Shown here: piece by piece, positions 31,901 to 44,607 of the stretch
Layout: each line of letters starts with the position of its first letter
Numbering within the stretch: position 1 is the first letter of the stretch
DNA from: Cenococcum geophilum 1.58
Lineage: Eukaryota > Ascomycota > Dothideomycetes > Gloniales > Gloniaceae
Assembly (NCBI GenBank): GCA_001692895.1
Contig: KV748226.1
Coordinates: 1,056,329 to 1,120,328, forward strand
Direction: 5' to 3'
DNA length: 64,000 bases
Made by a program: the position numbers and the translations under genes
Notes under the pieces: model-generated
Told to the model about the DNA's origin: nothing
Seen by the model: the letters and a program-made list of their open reading frames with translations, nothing else
Databases searched by the model: none

Positions 31901-32890
31901 AATTTAATAATAAAGAAACCTTTAGAGAATGCATAGTCCTAATATTAATTAAACGCGGCGTTAGGATCTTTAAAGATCTTACCATTATATAGCTCTAGAA
32001 GGTGGTGGGCGGGCATAGAGTTAACCACCTTTTTTACTATTGGAGCTAGGTCTGGGTATAAACGGTAGTTTAGCTGCCACTCTAGACGCTCAATTTTAAC
32101 TTCTAGTAATGGCGATTAAAGCTATAGTAAAAGAGGACTCGTAGTATAGTGTTCTAAGGCAGCGGAAACAGCCCGACGTTTACGGTAGGTAGGGGGTAGT
32201 ATTTTAGGTGGTAGTAGAGTAGAGAAAGGCTCCTCCGCAGAAGCCTATATATCTACTTAAGACGCTACTAGACGGTTCTATATTGTAAACTAGGGCCTAC
32301 GGAGCTATAAAGGACCTTAAGTAACCTTATGCAAGGGAGTATGGACGGCTTAACAAGGTGGTGGTGTATTAAAGAGCTCAATTGGATTGCTCTATCGGTT
32401 GTTAAGTTTTTAAAAAAGGGCAGCAGAAGGAGCACCTAAGGGAGCGTCCGCAGTAGTAATAGCTGGGCGGGCCTACCTAGTCTATAGGAGCTTGTTAAGG
32501 TTAGGAAGGGACAAATTAATATTAAATAAAGAGCTGTTAGCCATATTATATAGTAGGAAGTCAATATAGGCTTAGAAGGGGTATATTTAGTGTATAATAA
32601 TCCTTAGAAATTAACTATTCTATACTCCGACTTCGGCCTTTAATTTTTTACCCTATACTAAGATATTCTTTATAAGCTATTTAAGGGTTATTATAAGCAT
32701 ACTAGACTGTCGATCTATTACCTTAAATAAGCATATATACTCTATAGTTGGTGAAATATTAAGTTATTTAGATTATGGTAAACGCTAGCTTTTTTGAAGT
32801 TATTTATACGCTGGCGATAGTGGTCCGTGTAAGCTTACTAATTGCTAAGTAATCTAGTTCTATGGGATGGTCCTGCCCTAAGACTACCTG
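28973..32890 (-). mobile_element. MULE (Mutator-like) DNA transposon, RIP-degraded
   Basis: A 3.9-kb element with terminal inverted repeats of about 80 bp: CGGGCAGTCTCAGGGCAGG at the left, and CAGGTAGTCTTAGGGCAGG as the complement of the right end, continuing through ACCATCCCA and TTACTTAGCAATTAGTAAGC. 9-bp duplications flank it. The minus strand near 31250-30950 reads DAIFNTNRSKLLLAIITSV, then GSSFPV, KSES, TFLLESTW-like, LPKVIIANFSKGLAAAL and YC-WHAAK, which is the order of the MULE transposase core. Many stops interrupt it. Insertion split arm 2 of the minisatellite. Confidence 0.78.
30900..31300 (-). pseudogene. MULE transposase core, inactivated
   Basis: The readable part of the transposase on the minus strand (see the enclosing element). 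TAA/TAG codons replace expected Q, W and R. Coding traces on either side (29100-30900 and 31300-32500) are too decayed to delimit the gene. Confidence 0.6.
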
Positions 32891-32899
32891 GCTCTGCAC
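32891..32899. repeat. Right 9-bp target duplication of the MULE
   Basis: GCTCTGCAC, identical to 28964-28972. Confidence 0.75.
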
Positions 32900-33455
32900 G
32901 GAGCTCTATTAAAGGCTCTGCTAGAAGCTTAGTATAAAGCTCTACTAAGACTCTATATAGAGCTCTACTAAAGCTCGGCATAAAGCTCTGCTAAAGGCTC
33001 TACTAGAAGCTCTGTAAAAGCTCTATATAAAGCTCTATATAGAGCTCTACTAAAGGCTCTGCTAAAAGCTTGGCACGAAGCTTTACTAAAACTCCGTAAA
33101 GAGCTCTACTAAAGGCTCTACTAGAAGCTCCGCTAGATACTCTCTATAAAGCTCCCTTAAAGCTTTAAACGAAGCTCTGTATAGAGCTCTACTAAAGGCT
33201 CTATTAGAAGCTCCGCTAGATGCTTTCTATAAAGCTCCCTTAAAGCTCTAAATAAAGCTCTGTATAGAGCTCTACTAAAGGCTCTACTAGAAGCTTGGTA
33301 TGAAGCTTTACTAAGACTCTGTATAGAGCTTTACTAAAGTTCTATATAGAGCTTTACTAAAGCTCTACGCGGAGCTCTACTAAAGGCTCTACTAAAAGCC
33401 CTGCTAAATACTCTCTATAAAGCTCCCTTAAAGCTCTATATAAAGCTCTATATCT
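32891..33455 (+). repeat. Minisatellite arm 2, distal RIP-mutated part
   Basis: Continuation of arm 2 beyond the MULE in the same orientation. The units are heavily C-to-T and G-to-A changed (AGCTCTACTAAAGGCTCTAC, AAGCTCCCTTAAAGCTC). It ends near 33455, before a run of C at 33481. Confidence 0.7.
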
Positions 33456-35469
33456 ACTATAATATCTACTAAAATACCTTCCCCCCCTCTATTTTTATTT
33501 TTATATAACTAAGTCTTTAAGTATTACCTAGTAGGGGTTAATTCTTTTTNGATAATTCTCTTNAGATATTTAAATATTTATAGGTATATACACTTTTATA
33601 TACCTACTTAATAATTAGATAAAAAGTAAAGTAGTATTACTTATATCTACCTAATCTATTATAGGCTCTAGGGGTAGTAGTAGTTAGCCCTATATAAAAA
33701 ACTAAAAAGTATTTTATTATCTAAGATTATAATCTAAAACCTATAATAAGTAATAGCGGTTAAATTAAAAAATATAAAATAATTATTAAAGTATATAAAA
33801 AAGTTAAAAGTAAAGTTATAAAAAGCTATATATAATATTATAAAAGCTATTTTAGGTAAAATAAGTACTTAATATATATTCTTTAATAGATATAAAATAG
33901 CCCTATTAAGAGACTATCTATTTATGGAGAATAGGTGGATAATAATTTATAAAAGATTAGTTAAACTAATAATATTAGATTTATTTATTTATTAAAAAAG
34001 AAATCTACTTAAATACTCTTTTTTTACTTTTTTTATAAGAGTTTATTTTAAGGTTTAATAAGCCTATAGTTTACTTAGTTTATCTATATTTATATATAAT
34101 CTATATAAGAATTAAATAGAAGCTCTCTTTCCTATATAGTTAATTTAAGTAAAAGTTATTAACCTATATTATTAATTTAAGTAGGAGTATTAAAAGTTAA
34201 TCTTTTAATAGTATATAAAAAGGCTAGTAACTTACCTCATTATATTTATTTAATATATATATGAATACTAACTCTATAGATAGATAAATTAATAATTATA
34301 AGCCTTATCTATAAATTATACTATTTTAATATATTAGAAGATTACTTAAAAAGTATAGAGCTTATATTTATAAGTATCTAATGCATATTAGGTTATTTAT
34401 ATAGGCTCTCTAATTATTATAATATAGCTTAAACGCTAAGTATATAGTAGCGATTTATATAGTTTAATTAGGTTATAAATATAGGTACTATTAGGTATTA
34501 TAGTATAAGTATTTTAAAATAGAATACTAGGGGCTTTTTTATGTATAAATATAAAATTTCTTTATAATAATACGCGAGTAGTCCTATATACATAGCCTAT
34601 AATAAGGATGCTATATATTTAGATATTAATTAAAGAATATAATATATATTTTAAAATAGAGGTAGGTTTCTAATATTTTAATTTTAGAACTAGTAATATA
34701 CTTAATTAGGTAGATAGGAAGTCTATTTAAAAAGGTAGTAAGGTTTTACTATTATAGCTATACTATCTATTATAACCCTATTACTTACGTTAAATATATA
34801 TATAAAGCTATATTAAATAAAGATATTCTAATAAAACTATATATTAAGCATAATTACAAGATCTTCCATAATAAGGATATAAGGTACCTTTTTAAGCCTT
34901 CGGATTTATATAATCCTTGCGAGATTTAACTAGATTATTGTTTCTACCAAGAAGATACCGTATAATTATTAAAGAATTAAACTCCAAGCTTTAGCCTCCC
35001 TAACTATATAATTTCCGAATTTCCCAGCGTTTTTTACTAGAAAAATACTAAACGCCACCCCTTTAAAAGGAGTGGCCCCCATAAACAAGCGGATTTTCCC
35101 TAATATTAATAAGATTTTATTAAAAATTCTAAAGAAAAACTCTAAAGGCTTAGATAAAATATTAAAATAATAAACTCTCTATAAAATAATAAAAAACCTA
35201 TTAATTTAACATTTTTACTAACTATTGGCTGGTTAAATGCATTAAATAGTCTAAATAAGTAACTTAACGTAACTTTTGAGATATCTAGCCATTTGAGTAG
35301 AAGAGTAGATACATTAAGCTAGGGCTCTTCTTAGTTAAAGTAAAGAAAAAAGGGTTAGATTTCTATAGAGCCGTTAAAATTAGGTATACTTTTAAAATTT
35401 TAAAATCTTACCTCCTATTTAATATATTTTCCGAAAATTAAGCGTAAGTTTAACCTTTTTAGTGGTAAG
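33456..35469. other. AT-rich RIP-mutated DNA, unclassified
   Basis: No open frame or recognisable domain. A less AT-biased spot is at about 35040-35100. It probably continues an older element into which the first copia copy was inserted (see 41583-44436). Confidence 0.45.
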
Positions 35470-35474
35470 GTCAT
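35470..35474. repeat. Left target duplication of copia copy A
   Basis: GTCAT; the right copy at 41578-41582 is GTTAT, a single C-to-T difference. Confidence 0.6.
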
Positions 35475-35641
35475 TGTTGGTCACATAGGGTGACTCACTA
35501 ATAACGACTACTCGAGTAGGGTTATAGTGATATTGGTTAATAAAGCTTATTTATTAAAATAAGGAAGGGCAAGGAGTCTAAGACTCCTCGCTACGCTAGT
35601 GCCGCGGCGTCACGTGATAACCGCTTGCCTCATTCCCAACA
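35475..35641 (-). repeat. LTR of copia A (3' LTR in element sense)
   Basis: 167 bp, TGTTGG...CCAACA. Contains ACTACTCGAGTAG and GCGTCACGTGA. Matches 41411-41577. Confidence 0.8.
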
Positions 35642-38600
35642 CTGGCAACTCTTCTTTTATAGTTGCTATCTATATATAAATACTGCTTAACTAGCGTAAT
35701 AAATATCAATCCTCCTTATTTACTATTGCCATTATAATATAAGTCTTACTATTTTAAAATTTGCCTCTTAGCACGTAGTGCTTTCTTGCTTAAAGTTATA
35801 GGTAAATATTATGTTAGGGCCGCTAAGGCGCTAGTTATAAGTAAGCTAATAGCGATTTTCTATCCCGGAGATAGAAAATCCTAATTAGCTAGGTTAAGTC
35901 AGGCTCTATAAAATGTTATACTTCCCCCTCTAAAAAAGTCTTAGTAAGAGAATTTAACTAATTAGATAACTTTAACCGCTGGTTAAAGTTCCTAAATATC
36001 TTAAGACCTTATATAACTAAGAAGTTTCTAGGGACTCCCTTTTAACCTAACCTTTAACTTATATACGTAAAGTATTTATATTAACAAACGTCTCTAATGC
36101 CTTATTTAGGTTTACCTTTATTATTATATCTACTAAATTATCTTAGCTATTAATCTATTAAATTTTAAAGAGTTCTTAACGCTTATAGGATTGCTAAAGT
36201 GCTATAATATTAATTATAAGGCGCTTTTTCTTTATAGTACTAAGCTTAACTAAATACTCGCAGAGAGAATATAAGTTGGTGTATATAATTATAGGAATAA
36301 CGGGAAGTTTGAGTTAATCTATAATTATCTTTAGGGTAGTTTTAATTGTAATTACTATATTAACTCCGCTAACTATTCTATATATCTCTAACGCTAGAAC
36401 GCTTTAAGTAATGCGCTTACTCTTAGTTAAGCTCTAATAGATAAGATTGCCGTAGATTATAAAGTTATTCTCTCTAGTAGATTTGTTTATAATAATAATC
36501 TTATATCCTAGCTAGGAGCTAAAATCTTTATTATTTATAAACAATCTATTAACAAATATAAAGAGCTTAGCGGTGGGAAGATTAATAGGTATATAAAGTA
36601 GTCCCCAATTAAGATAGTTTATTTACTAAAAAAGACGCTTATTTAGGATAAGAACGTTATCCTTAGTTAGTTCCTAGTATTAGGCGGCAATAAAGAGATT
36701 AAATAAAGCCTTAGGTTAATAGATAGAAGTAATATAAGCTCTATAAGCGTATTACTCTATATATTCTTATTTTAGAGAGTTAACGTTAATAATATTAATC
36801 TTCTTACCTTAACCCTTCTAGCGTAAAGCAATAGAATCCTTGTTTAGGGAGAGAGTATATCTATTAAAAAGTAATAGTGTTATTAAATTAAGCTTTTCCT
36901 TTAGCTTTACTATAAGATTTGCCTTTACTAGCTTATCTTCTTTAAGAGCTAAGAATTGGTCGTCTCCTAAGATAATTATATTATTAGTTTATATGCTAAT
37001 AATTCTAAATAAGGTTCCCGTGGTTATAATAAGAAAGCATAAATTAAATATAAAAGTAGTTATTAAAAGTTTCTCTTTATAGTGCTTGCTATAGGTAGCC
37101 CACTAATAAGTTTCTGCCTTTATAATTTTATATAATAGCTTAAGTATAACCATAATTATATCTTTGGGATATTAGTGGCGAATTTACTCTAAAAGGTATA
37201 CTAGTATTAAGCGCTAAAGGGGCGTCTCTAATTAAGTGTAGGCTTAAGTAATATCTTATAAATAAACCACTATTTTATTCTTTATTAAGGAGGGAGCTAG
37301 TATAATAATAACTTACTAACTAGCTCGTTAAATTATAGGAGATTATATAAGAATTACCTCCTTACTATTATTATTATAACCTTAGATAATAAGCCTTAAT
37401 TTCTTAAATAGGGTATTAGTCGCTTTGCCCTTAATCTTATTAACCATTCTTAACTTAAAGATATAAACTCTATTAAACTTAGTAGGGTTATACTTCTTAA
37501 ATTTAAAGACTTCTCTTATAATAAGATTGTCGATCTCCTATTTATTAGATGCTTAGAAAGGAGCTCTTAGAGTTATAATATAACCTTCTTTTTAAAGCTA
37601 TTTTATAAGTTTAAAGTTAGCCTTCTCCTTAGCTGTTATAAAGGCCATTAATAGCTTAACTCTATTCTTAATAGCGGCAATAAATTACTCTTCGAAATTA
37701 ATAAGATATTAGTAATTTTATAATCCCTTTAGGCGACCTTTACCGCGTCGTAGTTGCGGCGTATCTACTATAATTATATTAGGATTATAGTCGCCTTTTA
37801 GAGCACGTTAATCGTAGTTCTCCTTTAAAGTATTTTCTATAGCATCCTATAAAGGCTCGGAACTATTATCTTTATAATAAGGCTTAATAATAGTTAAATA
37901 AAATTAAGTAGGTCTATAAGGCATCTAAATAGTATAAGTTTAACTATTAATTATAATAAGTTAATATAGGCCTAACTATCCTCCTTTTTTATGCTATACG
38001 CGTACCTTAAACTAGAGTGGCAGATTAAGCGTAGTTAAGGTATTTAGGCCATTTTTTATTCCTAGTATATTGTTAACCTAACGTATAGCGTAAAGACGTC
38101 GTACCTTATTTATTGCCTTATAAATAGCCTTAGCTTATTATATAATAAAGGGGGATAGTAAAGAATTATTAGTTATTTAAGGGTAGGCGTTAAAGACTAG
38201 TAATATAGGTATAAGTTTATCTAGGCTAGCGGAATTATTAACGGCTTTAATAGCTATTTATAAGGTAAGTTTTTTACTAGCGTCCTCTAGTTTTAAAGAG
38301 ATAATTTTATATATATAGCGTAATAGCGCGTAATATCATTTTACTTTTTTAATACTATTATATACCTTAATAGGGACTTTCTTAACCTCAATTACTATTA
38401 CTTTTATTTATTATTAAAACTCTATAGATAAGAAGTTCTTTTTTATATTATAGATAATTTAGTTAAGGGGTCCTAAGTAGATATTAATCTAATATAATTA
38501 AAGGGTATCCTATACATTTCTAGCTAATATATCCTTTAAGAAACGTGCAGCTTAGAAGGAGGTTAAGAAGTTAATAACTTAGAGTACTAGCTTACCGCTA

Positions 38601-41410
38601 AGATATATAATGTTAATAATAATATAAAAGTTAAAGTTATAGTTATTTTTAAGGCTAAACTTAAATCGGCCAAGGGACTTTTAGTTTATTTAGTAGTAAT
38701 AATAGTACTTTATAAGATGCTTAATCGCCTTAACCTTAACTTTATAACCTACTTACTAAAGAACCCTAAGTAGTTAGTAAATAGATAGGTGGCTAAAGTA
38801 ACGGTATAGTTAATATAACTCTAACTTAGTTAAGTAGCTCTAAGCAACACTCTTTTTTAGTTAATAAAGGAGTAACTAGGGGTAACCCTACTTATATATA
38901 ACGGGTACCTAATTATCTCCCTAAATAAGTATATTCTTAAGGTTATTAAACTTAATGCCTAATTTATTTATATCTCTAATATAAAATAGAAATAGGGTAT
39001 TTATAGGAATAATGTAGAAAGTAATATACCCTAAGGGGGTTTAGACCCTAATTATGCTAAAAGAGATTACAGTACCCTTACTAAAATGAATTATATATTA
39101 GCCTACCGTTAAATAGTTAATCTAAATAGAGCTATTAAGCTACTAAAGGGCTTAAACTTAAGGTTCTCCTACTATAAATACTTCTGCGGCTTTAGTGTCT
39201 AGTATAATACTATAAAAGACGTTCGCTAAGTATCTATTATTAAAGGAAAACGTAGAACTCTCCTATAGCTTATTAAAGATATCTAACTTCGTAATAAAAT
39301 AGAGCGTAAATTAGTTATTAAGAATAGTAACGGTTTATATACTATCTACCTTACTATACTTAGTAAAGTATTAGTTGGGTAAGTAGTTCTTAATTTCTAT
39401 ATCTATAAGGAGCTATTTGGCCTTATTAACCTTACCCTTAAAATCTTTTACGCCTTTATATTAAACTAGAAAGCTTTAAAAGTAAGCTATAATAACCTTA
39501 TAATTTTTAACATTTTTTATACTTTAGCGAAACTTATTATATACCTCCTTTCGTTTATTAAAAGAATACCTAGTTAATTAGTAATTTAGTTTCTTATAAA
39601 CGTAGCACTTTTTTTAGTAATTACTTTAAAATAAACCTCTATAAGGGCCTCCACCTTTACCTTATAGTTATTAATTATACCCTCTACTATATTATCTACC
39701 CCAGCCACCATATATTTAATTAGTCTAGTTATAATTATATTAGTCAGGCGGGTTATCTAGGTTAATTAAAGTAGATTAAAGTTAGGTATTAAATTACTAT
39801 ACTTCTTAAGAGTATAGAGCGGTGCTAATAGAAGATCTTAATTAAGTATATACTCCTTTGTAAGTATTTATAGGATTAAAGAGAGTAAAATTGCATTCTT
39901 TAACACCTTAGCATACGCTAATAACTTAATCGCGTAGGCTAAAATCCTCTTAATATAATTTGGATAAACTACGCTAAATTATTTAAAGTTAATTAAAGAG
40001 CTTTTAAAGGTAATTAAGCTAAGAAATACCTAAGTTTATAGTAATAATTCTTAGGAAGGTAGTCTCTCTCTATTCTAATATATACTACTACTTATTCTCT
40101 TCTATTTTAAAGTAGCATCTTAACTTATATATTATGCAGTTAAAATTATATCCTTTTCCTACTAAATAATTATAATAGAATATACTAGCTTAGCCCTTAA
40201 GTATAATAGAATAGGCGTTATAGTATTAATTAAACTTTATTCCTACTTTTTAGTAACAGTTATAGAAGATACGTAGTTTTAAATTAAGAATATTATATAA
40301 TTCCCCGCTAAACTTCTTCTCTTAATCTAAATAGAGCTTTATAAGCTCTATAAGCAATTTTAAACTACCTCTAATTTAAGATTAAGATAGAGAAGATAGG
40401 AGTTGCATTATAGGCTATAGTAAGAATATAGGTCTAATTAGTAGAGTTTAAAGGTTATTAAGTTGTAAAGCAATAGGATCCTATACCTACTCTTATTAGG
40501 GTATAGTATTTAATATTAAGGTTATAGGTTAAATTAAATATAGAGGAGTTAAAGGCGGAGGTAGGTTCGTCTCTAAAGGTATATTACTTAGATTCTATTA
40601 TAAGTTAAGCTTCCTTATAGTACGTAGTTAGTGCTTAATCTCTTATAGAGTCTATTTATACTCTTCTTTTACGTTAATAATATGCTCCTAAATATTATCT
40701 CTAATAACTCCCCTATCTATAGGGATAAATACTTTATACTCCTAAAGGAAGTTATAAAAGTCCTATATAATATCCTTATTTATAAAAACCTATATTTCCT
40801 TTATCTATTTAATAAAGTCCTCCTTTATATAGTACTATAGCATAGTATTATTATATTCGCTGTCTTTATAGTATACTATACGGTATAATAGGAATCCGTT
40901 TAGGTCCTATTACTTAGCGGTTATAGGGTTAATATCTCTATTTTATATCTCTAGGTTAATATTATCCTCGTACTTCTTTAGATAGGTTAACGCTATAGCA
41001 GGTATAAAATTGACGGGGTGTCGTATATTAAAGGTAAGTAGGATTTTCGGTTTTATAGGATCTCGTAGGTTTACTATCAAGAGGTAGGCAATTTGAGATG
41101 TTATTTAACGCGTTTTAGACGTCGTTTAACGCGTTTCGGACGTTAACTTAGGACCCTAGGTTTAGTAACACTTCTAACCTAAAGTATAACCAAATCTTCA
41201 TAAACGCAATTATTCTACGTAATAGACGCAACTTGGTATCTCCTAGTACTTAGTAACACTTTTATTACTAGTTTTCCGTAAGTTTAAAGTAGCACAGTAT
41301 TGCTAGGATCTATTCTATATAAGCGTATATAGCACCCCTATATAAGACTATCTCTTCTATTTAAAAACCTAGCTACTCTATAGTTAACTGTGTATTTAAC
41401 CACTAATTAG

Positions 41411-41577
41411 TATTGGTTATATAGGGTAACTTACTAATAACGACTACTTGAGTAGGGTTATAGTGATATTAGTTAATAAAGCTTATTCATTAGAATGAGG
41501 AAGGGCGAGGAGTTTAAGACTCCTCGCCACGCTAGTGCTGTGGCGTCACGTGACGACCGCTTGCCTCATTCCTAACA
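41411..41577 (-). repeat. LTR of copia A (5' LTR in element sense)
   Basis: 167 bp, TATTGG...CTAACA; it differs from the other LTR mainly by transitions of the RIP type, including the first G (TG to TA). Confidence 0.8.
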
Positions 41578-41582
41578 GTTAT

Positions 41583-44436
41583 GGATTTAAATATGCTAAA
41601 CTTTAATACGCAGAACCTTATTAAATCTAAGAAAATAGGTAAAAGCTATTATATATATAAGGCTTATTATAATACGCTAATAAACACCTCCCTAAATCTA
41701 TTCTCCTTAATTTATAGGAAGACGGAATAACTAAGAAGTATATTTAAGATTTGCGTTATATTCGTAAAGCTCTCAAAGCTTTAACGCAGTAATTGCTCTT
41801 ACGCTTTCTTGCGTTTCTCCTATACAAGTTTATAAAATAGCGTTAGTTATAGTAAATAGTAAATAATTATTGGTATTACCGAGAAAGAAAATATACCTTT
41901 TGTCTATATAGACTTCTTATATATCTTGCCACAATATCTAAAAGTGTTAAGTTTCCTATCTATTCTCTATTACTTTTTTCGGAAAATCGATTACTTCTAA
42001 GACGAACCTCATGAGCGTAGAAATAGGAGACTACTGTACGTATTTTTTATGTATATGACCAGGTTCTATTCTTACTTTCTTATAGTAACTAAGAAGATAA
42101 ACTAGGTTCGGCCTTTTTATAGACAGATTAAATCTATAGGTATATTAATGGTGGAATATCTTTATTTGGCTTTTTAACAAACTTTTTAAGCTCTAGGGCT
42201 TCCTTTTTTATAAATTTAATATATTTTTTAATTTACCTAGAATAATCTTATTAGATATAAATATTTTTTAACTAAATTCTTAAAATATATAGGAAATATA
42301 CCCTATATAACCTAATAAAGTTATAGGTGCTAATGCACCCTCTATAGCCTTATATACAGTTTTAAACAACTTATTAATTCTAACGGAATTATTAAATTCT
42401 ACTACTAAAATCTCTTATTACTTATTAAGTTCCTTGTTAATTTCGGTATCTTCTATAGCTTTTTATATAGGATTTAAGGGAGTTTTAGTATCTAATAATA
42501 AAAGAAAAGAGTTAATTTGAGAGAGATAAGACATTTTCTAAGAAGAGAGAAAGTAATTCTTAATTTTTCTAAGGCTTATATGTATGGAAAATAATTAGAA
42601 GGTTTTTAGTAAAAATAAGGTGTAGGGTAAGTCCTTTATTGAAGAAATCTAAAAAATAATTAGCGTTTATAGAAAAAACCGCTAATACAGCCATTTTCGC
42701 TATATAAATCTAAAATTAAATATCTAAAATTTTAAGATATTTTTAATGAAATCTCTAAAAGTTCTATTATTATAATTATTTTTCTTAATATAGCTCCATT
42801 AAAAAGAAAAAAGTAGCAGCTTAATTAGGGTATAGGAGGAATTTTGGGTTTAATAAGAAATAAAGCTTAAGATACTGTAGTTGCCGTTTAAAATAAATAG
42901 CTTCTTGGGTTTGCTAAGGAATTTATTTAATCTAGAAGAAGAATATATAAAGAGATTGCAATTTATAAGGAAATATTAGTATAACTATAATAAGAGTATA
43001 TCCTTAATAGAAAAATATAATTAATTTCTTTAGGTAAGATAAAGGAGAAACGGTGCAGTTTCTTAAAGAATCCGATATAAAGGATATTAATTCTCTAAGA
43101 ATTTACCTATACCGTACAAATAATCTTTAAAAATACTAAAAAATGCCTTTACTTTTTGGTCCCTCTAAGACCTACTTTTATACTCTCTTAGTCTTTAAGA
43201 ATTTCTCTAATATATCTTAGCTGCATTAAAAAAGAAATCGCGCTTTACTTCTCTAAGTAGAGGTTACTATTTAAAGGTAGAATTTATTTAATTTTAACTT
43301 AAATATTGAAACTACTGGAGATTTTACTTTAGTGCAGCGAGGTCTTTAGGAGACTTTCTTAGAACTTACGCGAAATCTATCTTAGTCTAATACTATTTAG
43401 CACCTTAACCAACCTTAAGTATTAACCTCGATTTTCTAGTTAAATACCCTTAAATCTTCTCTGTTACTTTAAGAAAACTATTCCCTATTTTGGGAAATTA
43501 CTATAAACGGAATACTACTAAAGTTCTTAAATAAGGATATTATATAGCCGTACGGAATTATTAGTTATACTAATAATATTTCTTAATTATTTTATAATTG
43601 GCACCACTTTTTACTTATAAAAGTAAAAGGTATTCCAATTCTATTAAAATATTGGGCTTAATTATACCGTGGCGTAGCAAAAGAGTCTTAGAAACCCTTA
43701 AAAAAGGGCTATTTAGAGTAAAAGGTATTAATATATCTAATTTATATTAAAAGCCCTACCTATATTTACTAATTATACTTTATTTTATAGACTATTATAT
43801 TAATATATAGTATGTATTCTAGTAAAACTGCTTTTTAGGAGGACTTTTTTACGGTTAATAAGAGCTCTAAGTAGAGTAGGCGTATAAAATGGATGGAAAT
43901 AGTATTAAAAGCTCGGTTAAAATATTAAATAATTAATACCGAGGATATTATAAGGGCAAGAGCTAAATATTAAGGAAAATTACTAGGTTTTAACGAAGTT
44001 TTTATATATTAAAAAGGTTTAAAGGTGGAGGTATATAAGAGTAATTACTAAATTGCTTAGAAATACCGAGAACTTAAAGGGGAATCTCGGCCTTAGGATA
44101 ATAATAATCTTAATTAGCGCAATAAAACGATAAAACTTTTTTACGGTTTTTTCTCTTGTTTTTTCCGATAAATTATAAGTGCGCATTTAGAATTTATAAT
44201 AAGATTTAGTATCTACTATATTAAAAAATTCGTGCTTACGGCATATGCCCGCTTTTAAGATTTTCTTAAAAATTTTAGTAGATAAGGCCAAATTTCTAGT
44301 AGTACCCCTTAAGAATAGTTACCTTTACTATATTTAGACCTTTACTAGACTATTACTAGATAGTTACTAAACGGTTACTTTTCGGTTTTAAAGAAGCTTT
44401 AAGCTAATTTTACTAGTAATTATATGCCTTTGGAAA
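41583..44436. other. AT-rich DNA between the two copia copies, unclassified
   Basis: RIP-type composition with no readable frame. Since both copia copies carry target duplications, this stretch together with 33456-35469 and 50505-51038 is the older target DNA. A protein family could not be recognised in it. Confidence 0.45.
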
Positions 44437-44441
44437 CCTAG
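44437..44441. repeat. Left target duplication of copia copy B
   Basis: CCTAG, identical to 50500-50504. Confidence 0.75.
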
Positions 44442-44607
44442 TGTCGGGAATAAGGCAAGCAGTTGTTACGTAACGCTGCGGCACTAGTGTAGCGTAGAGT
44501 CTTAAGCTCCTTGCCCTCCCTTATTCTAATAAAAAAGCTTATTAACTAACATCACTATAACCCTACTCGAGTAGTCGTTATTAGTAAGTCACCCTATATA
44601 ACTAATA
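44442..44607 (+). repeat. 5' LTR of copia B
   Basis: 166 bp, TGTCGGG...AACTAATA (last C changed to T). Matches 50334-50499 and, inverted, the LTRs of copy A. Confidence 0.8.

Larger units (their letters stand above)
35475..41577 (-). mobile_element. Ty1/copia retrotransposon, copy A
   Basis: A full-length 6.1-kb copy with 167-bp LTRs at both ends and 5-bp target duplications. Coding sense is minus. Near 37650-37250 the minus strand reads AKEKANFKL, EIDNLIIREVFKFKKYNPTKF, FKLRMVNKIKGKA, then KKLRLII-GYNNNSKEVIL and DIT-AYT. This is the order of the copia reverse transcriptase (SRLVxQGYxDxxxxxxLTxSPTxQRxSxR ... RDITQAY in active elements). Stops are frequent in all frames. Copy B (44442-50499) is the same family in opposite orientation. 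Confidence 0.8.

Noticed and set aside
36840..37082. 80-codon frame inside copia copy A
   Set aside because: Chance frame in RIP-mutated DNA, antisense to the element.
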